DNA of 64,000 nucleotides from Ctenosaura bakeri. Lineage: Eukaryota; Chordata; Lepidosauria; Squamata; Iguanidae. The translations under genes were made by a program, and so were the position numbers. The DNA is taken from NCBI GenBank assembly GCA_948474755.1, contig CAOLHI010000646.1:496001-560000 (forward strand), in the 5' to 3' direction. Positions within the stretch are counted from its first letter, which is position 1. Each line of letters begins with the position of its first letter. A model generated the notes under the pieces. It made no database searches. It saw only the letters and a program-made list of their open reading frames with translations, and was not told the DNA's origin. This document shows, in pieces, positions 57,244-64,000 of the stretch.

Positions 57244-58739
57244 AAGAAAATCAGTGAGGTACAAACTTCCAGGAAAAAAAAAAATCAATGTTGTGCAAAC
57301 ATCCAGCCACAATAATATAGCCATTTATCTAGGAATAAGCACCACTTGATTTGAGAAGGAGCTAGTACTGTAAGGGGTATTACACATGATTATTAGGTTT
57401 ATTAGAAAGCTGGATGACTGCTAGGGTGGTGCAGTTTGTCTTCCCTTTGGGTTGCCTAAGTAAAATGAGTGTCTGTGCCTTTTTCCACTTGCTTTTAATA
57501 ATCAGTTCAACATAAACAGAAGAAAGGAAACATTTTGTACCTATACACATTACAGGTTTCTCTCCACCCCTGGTGGGGGAGAGGTTTCCTAAATCCTCTT
57601 GAAATGAGGAAGGAAAACATCAGGAGTACAACTCCAAGATAATTTTTTTACAAATTTGCATTCATATCTACCTTTTTCCTTGAATGGACCATGAATTGAA
57701 AGGTATACTTTTTCCCCCTCATGCCAGAAAGAGTGAAACTTTGATAGCCTTTTATGATGCCTATTATTAATACCATTTTCCCCTAGAGTCATGAAGTCCC
57801 ATCATTCAGAATGTTCTCTCATTCATAGTAAAATTAGTGTAGCATGCCAACTCAACCTCAGTGAGGGCTAAAAACAACCTCAGATTGGTGGCACTTTCTT
57901 CAATTTATCTATCAAGAAATTAAGTGGCATTTGCACTATTATGTTTTTCTCTTGAGGTCACATTTCAAGTACAGAATGGAAGTGGTGCAGTCTAAGTCCT
58001 TTGCAACAAATCTGTATATTTCATAGAAAGGGCATTGTCACAAAAAAAAGAAAAGAAAAGGAAAAAAAGCCTGTATTAGACCAAGAAAGAATATGAAAAC
58101 CACAGAGCAATAATAAAAATAAATAATGTAGGAATTGAAAGAAGAAAAATAAACTATAACCCTCATATGAGCTGACCTTTCTCAAATGTTAGAGCATGAA
58201 AATGTTAAAATGCATTAAAAGGTACCAAGGCATTCATCTAAATAGTTTTGGCCTACACATTTGGAAATAAAGTTTAAAAGTATAATGACCAGAAACGTTG
58301 CAGGGAATGTTCTGTAGCAAGATGTGTGTTATAATACATGGGCTTCTGCAATGTAACCATTGTACATAGCTTTAGGATACCCTTGAGACATTTAGAGCAC
58401 TGTATCTGATCTCATGTAAATCTCATGGGGAAGAGTGCACATCTGTGCATTTTTCCCCTGGGCAAGAGAAAAAATAGATTATATTCATATTCTAAAATAT
58501 GTATATTCATTTCAATTGACATCTGCAAACAAGAGAGAAGCAGAGATGACTTTAAAACAACAACAGCATAAAAAGGTTTCTTATGCTTATAGAGATCCTG
58601 GAACAGTTTTTTAAGGTGGGGGGGGTCAGCATTTTCAGGCAGGTTGTTACTAATTTTCTTACTGGCACATACTTTTAGAGGAAGAACCAGATGAGTCAGT
58701 CATGGATGAGACTTGGTTAACTACTCTCCCAAGCCCCAT
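57244..58739. other. No recognised gene
   Basis: AT-rich single-copy-like sequence; A-rich patch at 58,040-58,070 and a G run at 58,617-58,626. Confidence 0.4.
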
Positions 58740-59035
58740 CCCCACCTAGTCATGAAGTGGCCATGAGAGTGGATAGTCATGGTGGGGGTTATCTGAGTGA
58801 GGAAGATTGCTCATTGTAGCCACTGTGTTCTTATTCAGGCACTCTTTGGGATCTCCTAGGAGTCCTCTGGTGGTTGACTCAGCCTTCCATCCTTCCGCAG
58901 GTCGGTAAAATGAGTACTCAGCTTGTTGGGGGCATGTATAGAAATGCATCGAAATACATGTTATTTGTAAGTTGTTCGCCGCCTTGATCCATATGGAGAG
59001 GCGGGATACAAATAAATAAAATAATAATAATAATA

Positions 59036-59036
<1 letters not shown>
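58740..59036 (+). repeat. SINE-like retroposon with L2-type tail
   Basis: Contains GTTGACTCAGCCTTCCATCC, TCGGTAAAATGAGTACTCAG and CTTGTTGGGGGC, a segment I recognise from squamate retroposons, followed by GTTCGCCGCCTTGATCC and GGCGGGATACAAATAAATAA, the L2-type 3' end. The 129-codon minus frame across it owes its serine run to the adjoining microsatellite. Confidence 0.55.

Positions 59037-59089
<53 letters not shown>
59018..59089. repeat. (AAT)n/(GAT)n microsatellite
   Basis: Six or so AAT triplets, then about 17 GAT triplets, grown from the tail of the retroposon. Confidence 0.95.
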
Positions 59090-59329
59090 TTGTTGATCCT
59101 CCTTGCTTATCTGTCCCTGATCTCTTGCTAGCCACTACATGGACATACAGGGGTGGGGTTGGGAAAGGATCTGGGCTGGAGTGGACTAGAGTATATTCCT
59201 CAAGTCTGTTTGAGGATGGAATAAAACCAAAAGAGGGACATGAGGATGATTCTCCTCATTCAGATTTCTGGATGCTGTCCTGGTTTAGCCAGAAATTAGA
59301 ATCCAAGGGGTAGGGGAGGAGATGCAGGA

Positions 59330-59755
59330 ACTGCCAGGTCATTATCATGTCCAAGACACTCACAGATGTCTCACCACATTGAAGAAAGTAGCAAGAGTTT
59401 TGCTGCCAGCAAGTCTAAGTCATAGCTGCAGAGCAGGAATTCAAAGTAACAAGACAGAAGAGTTGCTAATTAGCCAGGCAGGTTGGTGATGAGCAAAAAT
59501 CTGCCAGGGAAGTGTTATGAGATTTATAGTTGGTTATCTTCATATAGCTAATGCTTGATTAATTTGTGTCTCTTCTTTCAAGGCTGGCGGATGTATGCAC
59601 ACTCTCTTTGATTCTACTTCACTCCATGAAGGTCACATCCTCACTGTTTTCCTCCCCTGATGGAGGCAGAATCCTCCTCTGTCTGCTGAGGTTCCCTCTT
59701 GCTTCACCCCTGGATGCCAGCACTGCAACTTCTGTGTCTGTATCTGACTAAGAAT
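59330..59755 (-). repeat. LTR-like remnant (-), copy 2
   Basis: Shares with 50,500-50,990 the order GGTTGGT.., an AGTGTTATGAGATTTATAG box (TATAAAT on the minus strand near 59,525) and GCTTGATTAATT. Diverged and without clear ends. Confidence 0.35.
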
Positions 59756-59839
59756 CACTTAGAGAGTGAGACATGACTGACACTTAAGAAGCCCCTTTCT
59801 CTCTCTTTTGTTGAGTCTTTGAATATTCTTTTCATCCCT

Positions 59840-59845
59840 AACACA

Positions 59846-59893
<48 letters not shown>
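59840..59893. repeat. (AC)n(AG)n microsatellite
   Basis: About 11 AC followed by about 16 AG dinucleotides. Confidence 0.95.
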
Positions 59894-59895
<2 letters not shown>

Positions 59896-60506
59896 CATCA
59901 CTTCTGTGTGTGAAAATGGTATTTGATAGGACGTGACCATGACAGGCAAGGTAAAATCACACAGAGTCTTGCAAATTGACATTATGTGAATTTTTGTTGT
60001 TTTGTTTGTTTTTACTGAGATGCTTTTTCTTGAAGTGTGTTTGTTGTACAGATGTTAATTATTATTATTACCAGATATAGCCAACTAGGATTTTGTTCAG
60101 GTCTTCATTTTTGTGACTTCAATCAGAAGAGCAAACAGCTCCTGAACCACATAGCTTGGTCTAAGCAAATTGACCCATGTTGATTATTAACAAAAATGGG
60201 ACACAGAATGATAGAATCATAGCATTGGAAGGGGTGCTGTAGGCCATTACCTCTTGCTCAATGCAGGTTCTCCAGCTAGAGCATTCCCAGTAGGTAACTC
60301 TCCAGCCTCTTTCTGAACACATCCAAAAAAGGACACTTTACCACTCCTCTAGGCAATTATTTCCATTGTGAACAATTCTGTCAAGAAGTTCTGTCTAATG
60401 TTCAACTTAAGTAACTTGTAACTTAAAACCATCAGACCTAGGTTTACCTTCTGATACACCAGAGAACAAGCCTGAACCTTCTGCTTTGTGGCATCCCTTG
60501 AGGTAT

Positions 60507-60716
60507 TTAAACAGTACAAATGTTATCACCCCTCAGTCTTCTCTTCACCAAGTTGAACATGCCTATCTCCTTCAACCTCTCTTCATATATTTTATTCTCC
60601 ATACCACTTATCATCCTTGTTGCCTTTCTTCGAACTTCCTCCAATTTGTCTATATCCTTCTTAAAATGAGGTACCCAGAAATGAATATAGTACTCCAGAT
60701 GATGTCTGACAAGCAC
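60507..60716 (-). pseudogene. CR1 ORF2 C-terminal piece
   Basis: Open for 69 codons: [40 protein letters not shown] and [11 protein letters not shown]. It aligns with the same segment of the 21,963-22,748 frame. Cut on the upstream side by the MITE. Confidence 0.82.
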
Positions 60717-60733
60717 AGAATATGAGAGGGATA

Positions 60734-61095
60734 CAGTCAGCCCTCCACATTTGTGGGTTTAACTTTTGCGGATTTGATTATTTATGGATCATTTGCTGTC
60801 ACCTCTACTGCCTCCCTATCACATTTTTAATACGGACTGCAATTCTTGTGAGACTGAGATGGGGCTTGTAAGTCCCTGTTAATAACAGTGGAGATGGCAG
60901 TAAACCCCACCACCCACCCACTACTGCCTTGTGAAGGAGCCCTGATGCCTCAAAGGAATCCATAGTGGATTAAATATGGTAATCATACTTTTTTGTGTGT
61001 TAAATAAGATTTGGGAGGGCCTAGAGTTATTCACTTTTTTTCACTTTCAAGGGAATCCTGTGCCCCTAATCTTAGCAAATGTAGAGGGATGATTG
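60734..61095 (-). mobile_element. Tc1/mariner-like MITE, copy 2 (362 bp)
   Basis: Starts CAGTCAGCCCTCCACATTTG and ends GTAGAGGGATGATTG, flanked by TA at 60,732-60,733 and 61,096-61,097. It is the reverse complement of the copy at 5,732-6,106, including the TTAGGGGCACAGG and CTAGGCCCTCCC segments. It interrupts the CR1 between its HLEYYIHFW segment and its CEKDLR segment. Confidence 0.82.
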
Positions 61096-61181
61096 TATTG
61101 CTATGCTGGCTCATGTTTGATTTATCATCAGTTCTAAGGTCCTTTTCACATGTCGTACTGCTGACACAAGTATCTCCCATC

Positions 61182-61412
61182 GTGTTGTTGTTGCTGTTGC
61201 TGTTGCTGTTGTTGTTGCTGTTGTTGTTGTTGTGTGCCTTCAAGTCATTTCTTACTTATGATGACCCTAAGGTGAAACTAGCACAGGGTTTTCTGGGACT
61301 GGAGAGTTTGTGGCATTTCCAAGGTTACCCAGTGGGTCTCCAAGTGGGGAATCAAATCCTGTTCTCCAGAGTTGTAGTCCAACATTCAAACCACTACACC
61401 ACACTGGCTCTC
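61182..61412 (-). mobile_element. tRNA-derived SINE (-) inserted in CR1
   Basis: Reversed tail with TTG/CTG repeats, GTGTGCCTTCAAGTCATTTC, AGCACAGGGTTTTCTGG, CAAGGTTACCCAGTGG and the head AACCACTACACCACACTGGC. The flanks TATCTCCCATC (61,171-61,181) and TATCCCCCATC (61,413-61,423) match at 10 of 11 bases, a target duplication within CR1. Little diverged from the family sequence. Confidence 0.9.
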
Positions 61413-63305
61413 TATCCCCCATCCCATACCTGTGCATTTGGTTTTCACAGCCTAACTGTAGAATTGTGCATTTCTCTCTGTTGATTTTCATATTATTAAT
61501 TTCAGCCCAGTTTTCTAATTTTTCTAGGTCCCTTTGAATTCTGTTACTATCTTCCAGTGTGTTAGCTACTCCTCTCAATATTCTATCATCTACAAATTTG
61601 ACAAGGATTGCCTCCGTTCCATCATCTAAATTATTGATAGAAATACAGAGGAGCATCTGCCCCAACACAGAACCCTGTGACACTCCATTTGAGACCTCCT
61701 TCCAGTTTGAAACATAGCCACTGATGACAATTCTTTGAGCATGGTTTTTCAACCAATTATGGATGACATCAGGTCCATATTTGGTCAGTTTGCTAATCAA
61801 AATATCATGAGAGACTTTATCAAATTCTTTTATGAAATCCAGATAAATGACACCCACAGCATTGCCACATCTACAAAACTAGTGACCCAATTAAAAAAAC
61901 ACTATAAGGTTATGTTCTTGCGGGATATGTTCTTGACAAACCTATGCTGGCTCCTACTAATCACTGCATTGTCATCAAGATGTTTGTATAATCTGTTCTA
62001 ATATTTTTCCTGGTATTGATGTCAGGCTGCCTGGCCTGTAGTTTCCTAGATTTTTTTTCCCTTTTCCTTTGTTTTGAAGAGAGGGAGAATGCACCTCATC
62101 ATTTCCCAAGATTTCTCAAAAATTATGACAGGTAATTCTGCAAGTATGTCAGCAATTTCTTTCAATACTCTAGGATGCAGTTTCTGTGGCCCTGCAGATT
62201 TGTTTAGATTTACTAGGTTATTCCCAACTAACTCCTTTTAAAATTAAGATTTTCCTTACCAAGTTTTCTGCTGATGAATGGAAGCACACAGTTCTCTTTT
62301 TGGGAAAACATGAAGTAAAATAGGTGTTAAATGGTTCTGTTTTTTCAGTGTGATCTATTAGTATTTTACCATTCTTGCTGAGCAGCAGTCCCAACATTTT
62401 CTTCATCACTCTCTTACTTCAAACATTTGTTGTTGTTGTTGCTCCTTGGTTGCCTAGACAGCTTTAGGTTTCTTCATACTATTCCTGAAAGCTTGGGCTA
62501 CGCATCTGTATTCTTCCTTGGTAATTCATCCTTCCTTCCAGCCACTAGACATTTTCAGATATTTTCCAGCTTTCTTCTCTCATGGAATTGTTTGTGATTG
62601 TGCTTTTAGCAGTTGCTTCTTCATGAAAGCCCACCCCTGTGAATATCTTTTTTCTTTAATATCTTTAGCCATGGGATTCTGCCCATTATTTCCCTATGCT
62701 TGATATACTCATCTTTCCTGAAATCCAAGATTTGCATTTGACTATGCTATTCCTTGGCCTGTCCCACAGTCATGATTTCTAGAATTACATGCTCATTGAA
62801 CCCTAAAGTTCATCTGCTTTGATTCCAGTGACAAACTTCACCCTGATGGTTAGGATCAAGTCCAGGATTGCTGACCCCCTTGTTCCTTTTTCCATCTTTT
62901 GAAACAGGAAATTATTTGCAAGGCACATCAGGAATTTGTTGAAGAGCTTGTACTTAGCAGAGCTAGTCACCCAGCAGATATCAGGATAATTGAAGTCCCC
63001 CCATAACTACCAGTTCTTGTTTCTTGGAGATTTATGAAGTTTGTTTCATAAATCCATCCATCATCTCATCTTGGTTTGTTGGCCTGTAATAAACTTCTAC
63101 CACAATGTTGTTTTTATTTCTTTCCCCTTTTATTTTTACCCAGATGTTCTCTGTACAGGTGAATTTGTCTTTAACATACGACACTACTCAGCTTTTCCCC
63201 CAGCTTTTCTTTTTGAACAGATTATATTCCTCAATTGTTATATTCCAATCATGGGAATCACCCCATCAAGTCTCTGTTATAAAGTCATTTACCTTCCTGA
63301 ACTAG
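61413..63305 (-). pseudogene. CR1 ORF2 remnant: endonuclease and reverse transcriptase
   Basis: Upstream (near 63,060-63,105) NIVVEVYYRPTNQDE and (near 62,957-62,995) GDFNYPDICWVTS are motifs of the apurinic-like endonuclease domain. KNGKILIDHTEKTEPFNTYF (62,218-62,409 frame) is the linker before RT. The frame at 61,267-61,857 has YLDFIKEFDKVSHDILISKL, SNGVSQGSVLGQ and the active-site region KFVDDRI in place of FADDTK, then KLENWAEINNMKINREKC. Both catalytic Asp residues of the palm remain, but many stops and frame changes make it inactive. Confidence 0.8.
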
Positions 63306-63415
63306 GACTTCTAAATACTCCACCCTAAACTGCAAAATGCAGGATTCCATAAGATGGAACCATGGCAGTTAAAGTGGAATCATAGTGCTATAACTGGACA
63401 GTGTCCCATGCAGAA
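63306..63415. repeat. Palindromic MITE family A, half copy
   Basis: CCCTAAACTGCAAAATGCAGG, GATGGAACCATGGCAGTTAA, AGTGGAATCATAGTGCTATA, ACTGGACAGTG form one arm and the centre; the other arm is missing. Confidence 0.6.
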
Positions 63416-64000
63416 GAACAATACTGAGTCCTTTCTGGTTATTTAACTTGTGGACCTCAAATCTCTGTCAGTTGCTGGACATCCTTCTTCAGTTGGTTCG
63501 GTTGAATCTGGAAAGCAATTCTGAATTGAATTAGAGTTTGCTGTGACAGACAAAACAGACTTTACAGTAGGCAAATTGAATTTCTCTGGTTCAGTGACTT
63601 TGCAGTGGCACAGCTCCTCTCAAGAAGATTTTCACATTATTGAGAGCTGGTAGGTTTCCTTGTAAATAGCCACAAGCAGTGCACGCAGGGACGGTACAGC
63701 TGGTTCCTTGTCTGACACATTCCTGTCTATACACACCAGCACTTTGGCTTCTTTCACATAAAAGAAAATGAAAATGTACAAAGCAGTACATATAAACACG
63801 ATGAACTCTGTGTGTGTCTGTCTGTGTGCACTTATATGTGTTTTAAAATTTGAGAGAAATGTCCCTTTTCCCTTCAAACTGAACCGGGCCTTGCACAGTG
63901 AGTTTGGTATCTAGTATTACAGAATGCAATGTGTTTTTAATGGAGTGTAAAGACAAGGAATGTTTTCTTATCTTAAAACCAGCTATGAACAGAAGCCTGG
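63416..64000. other. No recognised feature
   Basis: AT-rich to the end of the window. The overlapping minus frames of 66 and 81 codons show no known domain. Confidence 0.4.

Larger units (their letters stand above)
59090..60204. other. No recognised gene
   Basis: Contains the LTR-like remnant at 59,330-59,755 and the AC/AG microsatellite; otherwise nothing identifiable. Confidence 0.4.
60205..63305 (-). mobile_element. Old CR1 LINE, nearly 3 kb, split by a MITE and a SINE
   Basis: The 3' end is at 60,205 (minus strand ATGCTATGATTCTATCATTC). Going 5', it carries the C-terminal segment ([19 protein letters not shown]), RT and, furthest upstream, endonuclease. A Tc1/mariner-like MITE sits at 60,734-61,095 and a SINE at 61,182-61,412. 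Removing both gives a continuous CR1 order matching the copy at 21,880. It is the longest and most decayed CR1 copy in the window; the 5' end near 63,305 abuts a family A MITE fragment. Confidence 0.85.

Noticed and set aside
58746..59135. A minus frame with a long serine run
   Set aside because: The serine run is the (GAT)n microsatellite read in reverse.

Overview
The window reads as vertebrate, almost certainly squamate (lizard) nuclear DNA from a gene-poor region. The flanking sequence is AT-rich and open frames are short. The recognisable content is transposable elements: CR1-type LINEs ending in the ATTCTATGA-type 3' repeat, L2-like LINE tails, a tRNA-derived SINE with a (CAA)n tail of the kind common in iguanian lizards, several MITE families, solo LTRs, and one DIRS-order (Ngaro-type) tyrosine-recombinase retrotransposon. 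I found no host protein-coding exon, tRNA, rRNA or other host RNA gene that I could support. The species assignment is inference from the repeat types.

The main object is a GC-rich element on the minus strand at about 7.5-14.0 kb. Reading 5' to 3' on that strand it has a very GC-rich leader with a 223-base tandem repeat, an A-rich stretch with a TATA-like box, gag (basic N-terminus, then CCCH and CCHC zinc motifs), an uninterrupted reverse transcriptase/RNase H frame of 623 codons, a tyrosine recombinase, and an SGNH-hydrolase reading frame. Gag, recombinase and hydrolase each carry a frameshift; RT/RNase H does not. Gag would package the RNA, RT/RNase H copy it, and the recombinase integrate the circular product without a target duplication. 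The role of the hydrolase in such elements is unknown.

The other well-resolved objects are as follows. (1) A complete gag-only LTR element at 40,165-42,360, with ATAAC target duplications and no pol. (2) A three-level nest at 43,879-45,143: a SINE, split by a palindromic MITE, split by an 885-base solo LTR, with target duplications for the SINE and the LTR. (3) A second stack at 47,259-47,960. (4) A SINE inside a SINE at 28.7-29.2 kb. (5) An old CR1 covering endonuclease and RT at 60.2-63.3 kb, cut by a MITE and a SINE. (6) An hAT-like element of about 2 kb at 21.4-23.5 kb carrying a younger CR1.

Layout: 1-7.5 kb AT-rich with a dispersed repeat built on palindromic TTTTCTGTGCAGAAAA-like units and a TA-flanked MITE; 7.5-14 kb the Ngaro-type element; 14-21 kb nearly free of recognised repeats; 21-30 kb hAT/CR1, L2 tail with MITE, nested SINEs; 30-40 kb a CR1 copy, a microsatellite and MITEs; 40-48 kb the LTR element and nested stacks; 48-60 kb sparse repeats and LTR-like pieces; 60-64 kb the old CR1. 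Base-pair ends of ancient repeats are approximate unless a target duplication is quoted.
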